Shown: positions 1-7,963 of the stretch, one piece after another
Layout of the letters: each line of letters begins with the position of its first letter
Position numbering within the stretch: the first letter of the stretch is position 1
DNA from: an uncultured Ruminococcus sp.
GTDB lineage: Bacteria > Bacillota > Clostridia > Oscillospirales > Acutalibacteraceae
NCBI GenBank assembly: GCA_902763365.1
Contig: CACWRT010000002.1
Coordinates: 1-64,000, forward strand
DNA: 64,000 nucleotides
Reading direction: 5' to 3'
Notes under the pieces: generated by a model
Told to the model about the DNA's origin: nothing
The model's database searches: none
What the model saw: the letters and a program-made list of their open reading frames with translations, nothing else
Position numbers and translations under genes: made by a program

Positions 1-11
1 ACGCGGGCAGT

Positions 12-108
12 GAAGCTTGAACGGCGAGTTCAGAGCGGATGCGAAGCGGAGCGATACCCGCGTTTAGGGTCCAGCGTCACGCTGGCGGCGGCTCGCCGGT
101 CGCCGGGG
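12..108. repeat. Interspersed GC-rich repeat, family A, copy 1
   Basis: GC-rich block ending in the palindromic GGCGGCTCGCCGG just before the cmk promoter. Most of it reappears in inverted orientation at 9232-9312, and related blocks lie near 9372, 16494, 32965 and 33968. It is open in the cmk frame by chance, but the cmk ribosome binding site and family start lie downstream, so it is not coding. Seen directly by comparing copies within the window. Confidence 0.8.
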
Positions 109-137
109 TTGTTTTTTGAGAAAGAATCTGGTATAAT
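109..137 (+). promoter_or_regulatory. Predicted sigma-A promoter of the cmk operon
   Basis: TTGTTT at 109-114 and a perfect TATAAT at 132-137, 17 bp apart. The -35 box abuts the end of repeat copy 1. Transcription would start near 144, upstream of the ribosome binding site AGGAGGGG at about 148-155. Confidence 0.6.
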
Positions 138-159
138 AATATATGTCAGGAGGGGTAAT

Positions 160-831
160 ATGTTTTCAGTGGCTATTGACGGTCCTGCAGGGGCAGGCAA
201 GAGCACAATTGCAAAAACTGCGGCAAAAAAACTGGGCTTCATATATGTTGATACGGGAGCCTTGTATCGCGCAGTGGGGCTTGCGTGCTTACGAAAAGGT
301 ATATCTACAGATGATAAAGATGAGATAACCGTACTTATCGGAGAGATAAGTGTAGAGCTTGTATACATTGACGGCGAGCAGCGGGTACTGCTTGACGGAG
401 AAGATGTATCCGAAAAAATACGGACAGAGGATGTTTCTATGGCAGCGTCTGTTGTTTCAAAAATACCTGAGGTAAGAATGTTTCTTTTAGAACTGCAAAG
501 AGGCTTTTCAAGAACAAATGATATCATAATGGACGGCAGGGATATAGGGACCGTTGTTCTGCCGGGGGCGCAGGTAAAGATCTTTCTCACTGCATCACCT
601 GAGTCGAGAGCAGACAGACGTACACTTCAGCTTCGTGAAAAAGGTGAGTCTGTGGACAGGGAAGCTATACTGAATGATATAATAAAGCGGGACTATCAGG
701 ATACTCACAGAAAGACTGCACCGCTTAGAGCAGCAGAGGACGCTCACATAATAGATACGACACAGCTTACTCTTGAAGAGTCTGTCGAGGCTGTAATGAA
801 ATGTATCAGAGAGGGGATGAGCGGAAAATGA
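160..831 (+). CDS. cmk: Cytidylate kinase (CMP/dCMP kinase)
   Basis: Phosphorylates CMP and dCMP with ATP in cytoplasmic pyrimidine metabolism. The 223-residue protein has the P-loop GPAGAGKST at residues 8-16, the DTGALYR motif at 31-37 and DGRDIGT at 125-131, all typical of bacterial Cmk, and the family length is about 220. I chose ATG 160 because AGGAGGGG lies just upstream; the longer open frame to position 10 runs through a repeat and the promoter. The stop overlaps the start of plsC (ATGA), so the genes are translationally coupled. The order cmk, plsC, ispH-rpsA is a familiar clostridial operon. Confidence 0.97.
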   Translation: MFSVAIDGPAGAGKSTIAKTAAKKLGFIYVDTGALYRAVGLACLRKGISTDDKDEITVLIGEISVELVYIDGEQRVLLDGEDVSEKIRTEDVSMAASVVSKIPEVRMFLLELQRGFSRTNDIIMDGRDIGTVVLPGAQVKIFLTASPESRADRRTLQLREKGESVDREAILNDIIKRDYQDTHRKTAPLRAAEDAHIIDTTQLTLEESVEAVMKCIREGMSGK

Positions 832-1466
832 TGCCGTTATATGCAATAGGCAGAGCAATTCTTATCCCGTTAATGAAATTGCTTTTTTTCTACGAAGTAA
901 AAGGGAAAAACAATATTCCTAAAAAGGGCGGATATATAGTCTGTTCAAATCATCTTTCCAACTTCGACCCTGTATTTCTGGGAATAACCCAAAAAAGACA
1001 GATCTTCTATATGGCTAAGAAGGAGCTTTTCAAAAATAAATTTTTTGGTTGGCTTATACGGAAACTGGGAGCTTTCCCTGTTGACAGGGGAAAGGGTGAC
1101 GGTAAGGCTATCAATAATGCCGAAACTCTCATAGAAGAGGGAAAAGTACTCGGTATATTCATTGAAGGTACTCGTTCCAAAACAGGCGAATTTCTCCGTC
1201 CGAAAGCAGGCGCAGCTATGATCGCTGAAAAGGTTAATGTTCCTGTTATACCTGTCTGCATAACTCCAAAAAATAAGAAAGTCAGAATATTTCAAAAGGT
1301 AACCATATCATGGGGCGAGCCTATCAGCTGTGATCAGCTCGGACTTGGCAGCGGAAGCGGTGAAGGCTACAGAAATGCAACAAAAAAAATCATGGGTCAG
1401 ATCGCTGCACTCAGAGAACGTGATATGCAGGCAAGACTTAAAGCACCGGAGGTCGATGAAAAATGA
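828..1466 (+). CDS. plsC: 1-acyl-sn-glycerol-3-phosphate acyltransferase
   Basis: Acylates lysophosphatidic acid to phosphatidic acid at the inner face of the membrane in phospholipid synthesis. The 212-residue protein carries the acyltransferase motif HLSNFD (H42 to D47) and the substrate motif EGTRSKTG starting near E113, after a hydrophobic N-terminal helix. The start is the ATG at 828 or the adjacent one at 831; GAGGGG at 811-816 serves either. It overlaps cmk upstream and ispH downstream by 4 nt each, so the three genes form one coupled operon. Confidence 0.95.
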   Translation: MMPLYAIGRAILIPLMKLLFFYEVKGKNNIPKKGGYIVCSNHLSNFDPVFLGITQKRQIFYMAKKELFKNKFFGWLIRKLGAFPVDRGKGDGKAINNAETLIEEGKVLGIFIEGTRSKTGEFLRPKAGAAMIAEKVNVPVIPVCITPKNKKVRIFQKVTISWGEPISCDQLGLGSGSGEGYRNATKKIMGQIAALRERDMQARLKAPEVDEK

Positions 1467-3424
1467 TCACAGTAGCAAAGACGGCAGGATTTTGCTTTGG
1501 TGTGAGCCGTGCAATAGATATTGTAGAGAAGCTGATCGAAAGCGGAAGCAAAGTGACAACTCTCGGCCCTATAATACATAACCCTCAGATGGTCGGGAAG
1601 CTTGCAAAACAGGGTGTGAAAATTGCCGATTGCCCTGAGGATGCTGACAGCGACACCACTGTTGTCATACGTTCTCACGGAGTTACACTTGACGTTATGA
1701 ACAGGATAGAAAAATGCGGTCTTTCGTATAAGGACGCAACCTGTCCGTTTGTAAAAAAAATACATAAGATTGTTGCCGAACATTCTTCCAAAGGAGAGAT
1801 TATTCTTATCGCCGGTGATGAAACACACCCCGAGATCCAGGGGATAATCGGTCACTTAAACGGAGAATATCACACTTTTAAAAATTGCCAAGAATTAGCA
1901 ATTTTGTTAGATAAATTTCCCGATTGGAAAAATAAACCCCTTTGTTTGGTTGCACAGACAACATTTGACATAAAAGAATGGAAAAATTCTTTAAAAATGT
2001 TGCAAAAAGTATGTACAAATGGTAAAATATTTGATACAATATGTAGTGCCACATCTGATAGGCAGACCGAAGCGGAAGAGCTGGCAAAGCAGTCCGATGT
2101 TATGATAGTGATAGGCGGACGACACAGTTCCAATACTAATAAACTTTATCGCATATGCAAGAGTTGCTGCGAACAAACTTATTTGATTGAGTCCTGCGAG
2201 GAACTGCAGCCCGAAAGCTACAGGAGCGCCGAACGGATAGGCATTACGGCCGGGGCATCGACGCCGGCAAGCATAATAAAGGAGGTACTTGCTACCATGT
2301 CAGAAGAAATCAAAAACACAGAAGAAAGCAAAGCTGAAAACTTTGAAGAGCTCCTTGAGGAGTCATTCAAAAATTATAATACAAACGGAAGGGTACGTGG
2401 TGTAGTTGTTGGTGTGACACCTACAGAGGTTCGTGTAGACGTTGGCAGAAAACAGACAGGCATCGTACCGCTCAGTGAGCTTTCAAACGATCCCAATGCA
2501 AAGACAGAGGATCTGGTAAAGATGGGCGATGAACTCGATCTTATTATTATGAAAACAAACGATCAGGAAGGAACAATACTTCTGTCAAAGAAGCTTGTTG
2601 ACTCTCAGAAGGGCTGGGATGAAATAGCTGAAGCTTATGAGAATAAGACAGTAGTACACGGCGTAGTTACAGATGTGATCAAGGGCGGCGTACTTGCTCT
2701 TACAAACGGCATCAAGGTATTTATTCCTGCATCACAGGCTACAGCAACAAGAGGAGAAGCTCTTGAAGGTCTTCTCAAGAAGGAAGTTGATTTCCGCATT
2801 ATTGAAACAACAGGAAGGAACAACAGACGCAGAGCAGTCGGTTCTATCCGCAGCGTACTTGATGAGGAGCGCAAGAAGAAGGAAGAAGAGTTCTGGGCAA
2901 ATGCCGAGGTAGGCAAGGTTTACAACGGCACAGTGAAATCTCTCACTTCATACGGTGCATTCGTTGATATCGGCGGTATTGACGGTATGGTACATATTTC
3001 CGAGCTTTCCTGGAAGAGGATCAAGCATCCGTCAGAGGTTGTTTCTGTAGGCGATCAGGTAGAGGTTTATATCAAGGCTCTCGATCAGGAGAAGGGCAAG
3101 ATATCACTCGGCTATAAGAAGGCAGAGGATAATCCCTGGGAGATCCTGAAGAATCAGTATCCCGAAGGAACAGTATGTGAGGTTGAGATCGTTGGTCTTA
3201 CACAGTTCGGTGCATTTGCAAGAATAATCGACGGTATCGATGGTCTTATCCATGTTTCACAGATCTCTAACGAAAGAGTTGAGAAGCCTGAGGACGTACT
3301 TTCTGTAGGTCAGAAGGTTACTGTAAAGATCACAGCTATTGACTTTGATAAGAAGCGTATAAGCCTTTCAATGAAAGCAGCTGTTGAAAACGACGCAGCT
3401 GAGGAAGAAGCAGAAGCTGAATAA
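1463..3424 (+). CDS. ispH-rpsA: IspH (HMBPP reductase) fused to ribosomal protein S1 domains
   Basis: The 653-residue bifunctional protein has an N-terminal IspH (residues 1 to about 280), which makes IPP and DMAPP in the last step of the MEP isoprenoid pathway, and four S1 RNA-binding domains (about residues 300 to 640). The three iron-sulfur ligands are visible at C11 (GFCFGV), C94 (ATCPFVKK) and C194 (CSATSDRQ). The S1 repeats carry GVVVGV, GVVTDV, GTVKSLTSYGAFVDI and VGLTQFGAFARI. This fusion is known in Clostridia. An in-frame ATG at 2297 (residue 279) sits behind a perfect AAAGGAGG, so free S1 may also be made. The start overlaps plsC by 4 nt. Confidence 0.96.
   Translation: MITVAKTAGFCFGVSRAIDIVEKLIESGSKVTTLGPIIHNPQMVGKLAKQGVKIADCPEDADSDTTVVIRSHGVTLDVMNRIEKCGLSYKDATCPFVKKIHKIVAEHSSKGEIILIAGDETHPEIQGIIGHLNGEYHTFKNCQELAILLDKFPDWKNKPLCLVAQTTFDIKEWKNSLKMLQKVCTNGKIFDTICSATSDRQTEAEELAKQSDVMIVIGGRHSSNTNKLYRICKSCCEQTYLIESCEELQPESYRSAERIGITAGASTPASIIKEVLATMSEEIKNTEESKAENFEELLEESFKNYNTNGRVRGVVVGVTPTEVRVDVGRKQTGIVPLSELSNDPNAKTEDLVKMGDELDLIIMKTNDQEGTILLSKKLVDSQKGWDEIAEAYENKTVVHGVVTDVIKGGVLALTNGIKVFIPASQATATRGEALEGLLKKEVDFRIIETTGRNNRRRAVGSIRSVLDEERKKKEEEFWANAEVGKVYNGTVKSLTSYGAFVDIGGIDGMVHISELSWKRIKHPSEVVSVGDQVEVYIKALDQEKGKISLGYKKAEDNPWEILKNQYPEGTVCEVEIVGLTQFGAFARIIDGIDGLIHVSQISNERVEKPEDVLSVGQKVTVKITAIDFDKKRISLSMKAAVENDAAEEEAEAE
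2278..2299 (+). promoter_or_regulatory. Internal ribosome binding site and in-frame ATG at the IspH/S1 junction
   Basis: AAAGGAGG at 2278-2285 is followed after 11 nt by ATG 2297, exactly in frame with the fusion and exactly at the domain boundary. Translation from here would give a 375-residue stand-alone S1 protein. The same bases encode IIKEV, part of a conserved IspH tail, so coding constraint is an alternative explanation. Confidence 0.55.
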
Positions 3425-3445
3425 TTCAATTCAATCAAATAATGA

Positions 3446-3480
3446 AGCGTCAGGCATCTCTTTGTGAGGTGCCTGACGCT
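3446..3480 (+). terminator. Strong hairpin after the ispH-rpsA operon
   Basis: Perfect 11-bp stem AGCGTCAGGCA/TGCCTGACGCT, extended inward by about four more pairs including one G-T, around a small loop. It is followed by AATTAAAAA rather than a T-run, so it may be an mRNA 3' end or processing structure rather than a classic intrinsic terminator. Confidence 0.5.
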
Positions 3481-3511
3481 AATTAAAAAGGTCATGAGGA
3501 GATGAAAGTGA

Positions 3512-4063
3512 ATGTATGAAGAGATAAGAGAAAAAGCAAAGCAGCTTGTTCTTGAAGTTCTTGAACAGGCTAAGCTCAAAAAAGGAAGTGTTCTTGTAGT
3601 GGGCTGTTCTTCAAGCACGGTTGAAGGAGAGGGATACGGAAAGGCGTCCAGTATGGAGATAGCACAAGCGCTTTTTGACGGAATCTATCCCGAACTTAAA
3701 GACAGAGGCATTTTTCTTGCTGCCCAGTGCTGTGAGCATCTGAACAGAGCGATAATAACCTCCCGTACTGTTGCCGAAAAGCAGATGAGAGATGTAGTAA
3801 ATGTTGTACCTCAGCCGAAAGCAGGAGGTTCATTTGCGACAATAACATATGGTATTTTGGAAGATCCGGTGGCTGTTGAGCATATAAAAGCGGATGCAGG
3901 CATAGATATAGGCGGAGTACTTATAGGTATGCACCTTCGTGAGGTAGCCGTTCCGCTGAATCTGAAAAACAATATGATAGGCAAGGCTCACATAACAGCA
4001 GCCAGAACCAGACCAAAATCTATCGGCGGAGAACGAGCACATTATGATCCTGATCTGATGTAA
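3512..4063 (+). CDS. UPF0340 (YwlG-type) family protein
   Basis: A 183-residue soluble protein recognised as the TIGR01440/YwlG family from VVGCSSSTVEGEGYGK near residues 30-45, the AAQCCEHLNRA segment and the C-terminal RPKSIGGERAHYDPDL. The family is widespread in Firmicutes, and I know of no assigned biochemical function. The start is supported by GAGGAG at about 3496. It follows the operon hairpin and precedes the HD-domain gene on the same strand with a 35-nt gap, so it may begin a two-gene unit. Confidence 0.88.
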   Translation: MYEEIREKAKQLVLEVLEQAKLKKGSVLVVGCSSSTVEGEGYGKASSMEIAQALFDGIYPELKDRGIFLAAQCCEHLNRAIITSRTVAEKQMRDVVNVVPQPKAGGSFATITYGILEDPVAVEHIKADAGIDIGGVLIGMHLREVAVPLNLKNNMIGKAHITAARTRPKSIGGERAHYDPDLM

Positions 4064-4098
4064 AAGATATAATATTGATCTGAAAATGAGGTGAAACA

Positions 4099-4677
4099 AT
4101 GGGATATAAAGAGGAGTTTATAGAAATATATAACGAGAACATCTCAAGAGAGGGTTCAAAGAATCTTCTTGAATGGATGAAGAAAACCGACTTTTTTACT
4201 GCACCGGCAAGTACAAAATTCCACGGAGCGTGTGAATATGGTCTTGTGATGCACAGTATCAGTGTATATAAAACAATGATGGAAAAGCATTTTGACCCCG
4301 AAAAGGATAATGCCGAAAGCTTTGCGATATGCGCGTTGCTACATGATCTTTGCAAGGCACAGTTTTATAAGATATCTATGAGAAATGTCAAAAATGATGA
4401 AACAGGTCAGTGGGAGAGAAAACCGTATTATACGGTAGACGATGCATTTCCTTTCGGGCACGGTGAAAAATCCGTGTATCTTATAGAACGGTTCATGAGA
4501 CTAAAGCCTGCAGAAGCTATGGCTATAAGATGGCATATGGGCGGATTTGACGAGGCGGCAAGAGGCGGCAGCTTTGCGATAAGTCATGCTTACGAAAAAT
4601 ATCCTATTGCTGTAAAGCTTCACCTTGCCGATCTTGAATCAACTTATCTGAAAGAAAGAGGTACATCGGCTGTCTGA
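4099..4677 (+). CDS. HD-domain protein (putative metal-dependent phosphohydrolase)
   Basis: A 192-residue protein with the HD-superfamily metal-ligand pattern: H42 in HGACEYGLVMHS, H82-D83 in LLHDLCK, H121 in GHGEKS, and a late aspartate in LADLEST. HD proteins usually hydrolyse nucleotides or phosphate esters; the substrate here cannot be read from sequence. The ribosome binding site is GAGGTG just upstream. It ends before a bidirectional terminator shared with the convergent zinc-ribbon gene. Confidence 0.8.
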   Translation: MGYKEEFIEIYNENISREGSKNLLEWMKKTDFFTAPASTKFHGACEYGLVMHSISVYKTMMEKHFDPEKDNAESFAICALLHDLCKAQFYKISMRNVKNDETGQWERKPYYTVDDAFPFGHGEKSVYLIERFMRLKPAEAMAIRWHMGGFDEAARGGSFAISHAYEKYPIAVKLHLADLESTYLKERGTSAV

Positions 4678-4708
4678 TCAATTCTGAAAACATAATATAA
4701 TTCAAATA

Positions 4709-4756
4709 AAAAGGGACTGTTCACAGAAGCGCAAAACTTCGCGAACAGTCCTTTTT
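4709..4756. terminator. Bidirectional intrinsic terminator
   Basis: Stem GGACTGTTC/GAACAGTCC with an inner GAAG/CTTC stem. It has AAAAA on its left and TTTTT on its right, so it can stop transcription in both directions between the convergent HD-domain and zinc-ribbon genes. Confidence 0.9.
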
Positions 4757-4765
4757 GCGATATTA

Positions 4766-5215
4766 TCAGAACAAACCGATCAGATAATAAGAACTCATAC
4801 TATTTGCAACCGAAAAACCTAACGCACCGACAATAATACCCAGTACTACAGATAAAATGATTGAAATAAGAAATATGAGCAGATAAGCTCTTGAAAAGTT
4901 TTTAAGGTTGACATTGGTATTGCTGCCGAAACCATAAACAAAGAGCATGATAATACCTACCAATGGGATAGCAAAAAGAATCATATACCCGATATAACCC
5001 CAAGGTGTGATAGGAGTAGTGTCTTCCATAGTATTCATCATCATAGGCATCTGCTGTTGAGGGTACGGCTGACCCGGAGCACCGTATCCCTGATACATCT
5101 GATTCTGATTATATGCAGGCTGCTGTTCCGGAGCAGCAGGTACAACTTTTGCTCCGCAGGATGTGCAGAAGCTTATTCCATCAGGCAGCTCTGCACCGCA
5201 TGACATACATCTCAT
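4766..5215 (-). CDS. Zinc-ribbon membrane protein
   Basis: A 149-residue protein with an N-terminal zinc ribbon (C3, C6, C17, C20), then a flexible Gln/Pro/Tyr/Met-rich linker (about residues 30-60), then two predicted membrane helices (about 75-95 and 110-138). This domain order is common in gut Firmicutes, but the function is unknown. The ribosome binding site GGAGG lies just before the ATG. Its promoter overlaps a perfect 23-bp palindrome at 5247-5269, so a dedicated repressor is likely. Confidence 0.82.
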   Translation of the reverse strand: MRCMSCGAELPDGISFCTSCGAKVVPAAPEQQPAYNQNQMYQGYGAPGQPYPQQQMPMMMNTMEDTTPITPWGYIGYMILFAIPLVGIIMLFVYGFGSNTNVNLKNFSRAYLLIFLISIILSVVLGIIVGALGFSVANSMSSYYLIGLF

Positions 5216-5246
5216 AATAAAACCTCCTTACCGCAAAACAACGGTA

Positions 5247-5292
5247 TATAATTTACACTGTAAATTATACCATAAAAACTTGTTCATGTCTA
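5247..5292 (-). promoter_or_regulatory. Promoter of the zinc-ribbon gene with a palindromic operator
   Basis: On the minus strand TAGACA (5287-5292) and TATAAT (5264-5269) are 17 bp apart. The -10 box lies inside the perfect palindrome TATAATTTACA-C-TGTAAATTATA (5247-5269), which extends over the predicted start of transcription. The half-site TTTACA/TGTAAA is operator-like; I do not assign it to a regulator. Confidence 0.7.
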
Positions 5293-5558
5293 TAACATAA
5301 TCAATTACATAAATTTCAGTAATATGTTGGATATTTTGACGAAATTGACAATATTATAACGAATGGTCAGAAAAGTAAAATGAAATACCGTAGATATATT
5401 ATCAGTATTAATATAGTTTTGCCGGAGCCTTTTCAAAGGCTTGCGCAAAAATTTGTTAACCGGTTTTACCGTTAAAACAGCATTGACAAAGCCTTTGACC
5501 GTCGGAGATACAGAAAACAGAACTGACAGATGTGAACGAAGTTGTATATAGTGCCAAT
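5293..5558. other. Intergenic region upstream of spoIIE
   Basis: No gene is seen here. It contains TGACGAA (5338-5344), which fits the TGNCGAA core of a Spo0A box but lies about 220 bp upstream of the spoIIE -35 box. It also has some short inverted repeats, such as GAGCCTTT/AAAGGCTT near 5427. An open minus-strand frame through here continues antisense into spoIIE and looks spurious. Confidence 0.4.
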
Positions 5559-5591
5559 TTGACAAAGTACGACATAAGAGATGTGTATAAT
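5559..5591 (+). promoter_or_regulatory. spoIIE promoter with a 21-bp spacer
   Basis: Perfect TTGACA (5559-5564) and perfect TATAAT (5586-5591) are separated by 21 bp rather than 17. Unusually wide spacing is the known hallmark of the Spo0A-activated sigma-A promoters spoIIE and spoIIG of Bacillus subtilis. Transcription would start near 5598, which rules out the ATG at 5597 as the spoIIE start. Confidence 0.7.
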
Positions 5592-5659
5592 ATATTATGG
5601 AGTATATAAGTCTGGTATGGAGAAAATATGGGGTGGTATTATTGAAATTCGGGGACATC

Positions 5660-7963
5660 ATGGTCAGCTTTGACAGGAGAGTCAAAAACGGTACGCATGA
5701 AAAGTGGTTTCTGCGAATAGCCATAATGATAGGCTCATTTCTTATTTCAAATGCTTCTGTTTTCGGTGAGTATTCGCCATTCGGAGTATCGCTTGCAGCC
5801 GCTGTACCTTTTCCGTATGTATTTTTTTCTTTCATCGGATCCTCGGTGGGCTATGTTGTTTTTTCGCCTGTAACGGGCAGTTTTCGTTACATAGCAGCCT
5901 GTGCTGCGGTGATAGCTATACGCTGGACTCTGAATGACATAAAAAAAATAAACAGTAATTCCATATACCCTGCCGCGGTATCATTTTTTCCTGTATTTGC
6001 GACCGGGCTGGCGGTGATGAGTGTAAACGGTTTTACTTTTAAAACAACTTTTATGTACCTTGCCGAAGCATTGCTGAGTGCAGCGGCAGCATATTTTATA
6101 TCAAGAACAGTAATAATATTTGAGGGAACACGATCTCTCGGGATGCTTACACCACAGGAAACGGCTTGTCTTATACTTACGGGATGTATGATACTGCTGT
6201 CTTTTGCAGGATTCAGGATCTATGATATTTCCCTTGGCAGGGTTGCGGCGATACTTGTAATACTTTTTGCAGCCCGATACGGAGGGATAACAGGCGGGGC
6301 TGTAGCAGGAGTTGCCTGCGGTGCGGTAATGAGCCTTGCAGGAAGTGATTTTTCATTTATAGGAGCGTGTTTTGCATTCGGAGGGCTGATAGCGGGAATG
6401 TTTTCACCACTGGGAAAAATCGCTGAAACAGTATTGTTTTTGCTAGGAGCAATAATCGTTTCATTACAGTCCGGCAGTACCGAACGTATTGTTGTAATGT
6501 TTTACGAAGTGCTTATAGCATCAATTGTTTTTCTTTTCACTCCCGAATCTGCCGCAAATTTTCTCAGGGCAGTATTTGTTGTGTCGAACGACGACGAGCA
6601 TACTGAAGATCTGAGAAAATCGATCATAATGCGTCTTGATTTTGCGTCGAAAGCCCTTTCCAATGTTTCAGAGGATGTTGAAGCAGTATCCGAAAAGCTT
6701 TCAAAGATAATCACGCCAACACTTGACGGAGTTTTTGAAAATGCCGTAGAGCAGACGTGCAGCCGATGCGGAATGAAGGTATTCTGCTGGGAGCACAGGG
6801 ACGGAGTAAGCATTGATATGCTTAAAAAGACAAGCGATAAGCTGAGAAACGAGGGTGAGATCACAGCATCCGATCTGACCGGTGAATTTCGCCGAAAATG
6901 CTGTAGGACGGTAGAAATTGCAGAAGCAATAAACCAATGCTACAGCAGCTATAAAGCCTCTCAGGCTGCCCAGAAGCGGATTGACGAGGTGCGTCAGGTT
7001 GTTGCAGGTCAGTTTTGCGGACTGGGTGGGATTCTTGAGGAAATAGCCGAGGAATATTCCAATTACGAAGTATTTGACAGGGAGCTGTCCGACAGGATAA
7101 CAGTAAAGCTGAAAGAACTGGGATTACAGCCTACGGCAGTCAGCTGCAGAATAGATTATCTGGGGCGAATGACTGTGGAAGCAGAAGCAACCGACAATAA
7201 CATAGCAAAAATAAGAAGAGCAGTTCTTGTACATGAGATAAATAAGATATGCGGCAGAAAATTTGATACTCCGTCAGTTACAAGGGTTTTCGGAACGATA
7301 AGAATAACCATGTGTGAGCGGCCGTGTCTTGATATAGAAATAGCTTCCTCTCAGCATATATGCGGTGACGGGAAGCTGTGCGGAGATCACTTTGAATATT
7401 TTACGGATGGTACGGGAAAGCTTACAGCAATTATAAGTGACGGTATGGGTACAGGCGGAAGGGCAGCTGTTGACGGAGGAATGGCGTCCGGAATAATGGA
7501 AAAGCTTCTTAAAGCAGGGCTGGGATATGACTGTGCGCTTCAGGTTGTCAATTCTGCTTTGCTTGTAAAATCAGAAGACGAATCCCTCGCCACACTTGAT
7601 ATAGTTTCAGTAGATCTATACAGCGGCAATACACGATTTATGAAAGCAGGAGCGGCGTTATCTTTCATCCGTAAAAACAATGTAATGTACAGAGTAGAAA
7701 CACCGTCCCTTCCGGCAGGTATCCTTCCGCAGATAGAATTCAGCTGTACGGAAGATGAGCTTTCTGACGGTGATATAATAGTAATGGTGTCCGACGGTGC
7801 TATAGCAACCGGAGAGGACTGGATAGAGCATATAATATTGTCCCGTGAACATAGATCAATGCAGCAGCTTGCCGATGAAATAACAGATGAAGCTATTACA
7901 AGACGCAAGGACGGTCATGATGATGATATCACGGTTATCGCAATGCGGATCATGAATAACTGA
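5660..7963 (+). CDS. spoIIE: Stage II sporulation protein E, serine phosphatase
   Basis: Membrane-anchored PP2C-type phosphatase that dephosphorylates the anti-anti-sigma factor SpoIIAA to activate sigma-F in the forespore. The N-terminal half has about ten hydrophobic segments; the C-terminal phosphatase shows SDGMGTGGRA (around D594), VSDGAIATG and the terminal DDDITV. The length (767 residues) fits the family (about 800). The open frame begins at ATG 5597, but that is at the predicted transcript start. TTG 5642 (GGGGTGG upstream) and ATG 5660 (GGGGA upstream) are the realistic starts; I give 5660. The stop overlaps the convergent yhcC-type gene by 14 nt. Confidence 0.93.
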   Translation: MVSFDRRVKNGTHEKWFLRIAIMIGSFLISNASVFGEYSPFGVSLAAAVPFPYVFFSFIGSSVGYVVFSPVTGSFRYIAACAAVIAIRWTLNDIKKINSNSIYPAAVSFFPVFATGLAVMSVNGFTFKTTFMYLAEALLSAAAAYFISRTVIIFEGTRSLGMLTPQETACLILTGCMILLSFAGFRIYDISLGRVAAILVILFAARYGGITGGAVAGVACGAVMSLAGSDFSFIGACFAFGGLIAGMFSPLGKIAETVLFLLGAIIVSLQSGSTERIVVMFYEVLIASIVFLFTPESAANFLRAVFVVSNDDEHTEDLRKSIIMRLDFASKALSNVSEDVEAVSEKLSKIITPTLDGVFENAVEQTCSRCGMKVFCWEHRDGVSIDMLKKTSDKLRNEGEITASDLTGEFRRKCCRTVEIAEAINQCYSSYKASQAAQKRIDEVRQVVAGQFCGLGGILEEIAEEYSNYEVFDRELSDRITVKLKELGLQPTAVSCRIDYLGRMTVEAEATDNNIAKIRRAVLVHEINKICGRKFDTPSVTRVFGTIRITMCERPCLDIEIASSQHICGDGKLCGDHFEYFTDGTGKLTAIISDGMGTGGRAAVDGGMASGIMEKLLKAGLGYDCALQVVNSALLVKSEDESLATLDIVSVDLYSGNTRFMKAGAALSFIRKNNVMYRVETPSLPAGILPQIEFSCTEDELSDGDIIVMVSDGAIATGEDWIEHIILSREHRSMQQLADEITDEAITRRKDGHDDDITVIAMRIMNN

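Noticed and set aside
10..159. N-terminal extension of cytidylate kinase through the open frame
   Set aside because: It runs through a repeat and the promoter; the real ribosome binding site and family start are at 148-162.
5305..5835. Minus-strand open frame of 176 codons upstream of and overlapping spoIIE
   Set aside because: It crosses the spoIIE promoter and coding start, has no ribosome binding site and no recognisable protein features.
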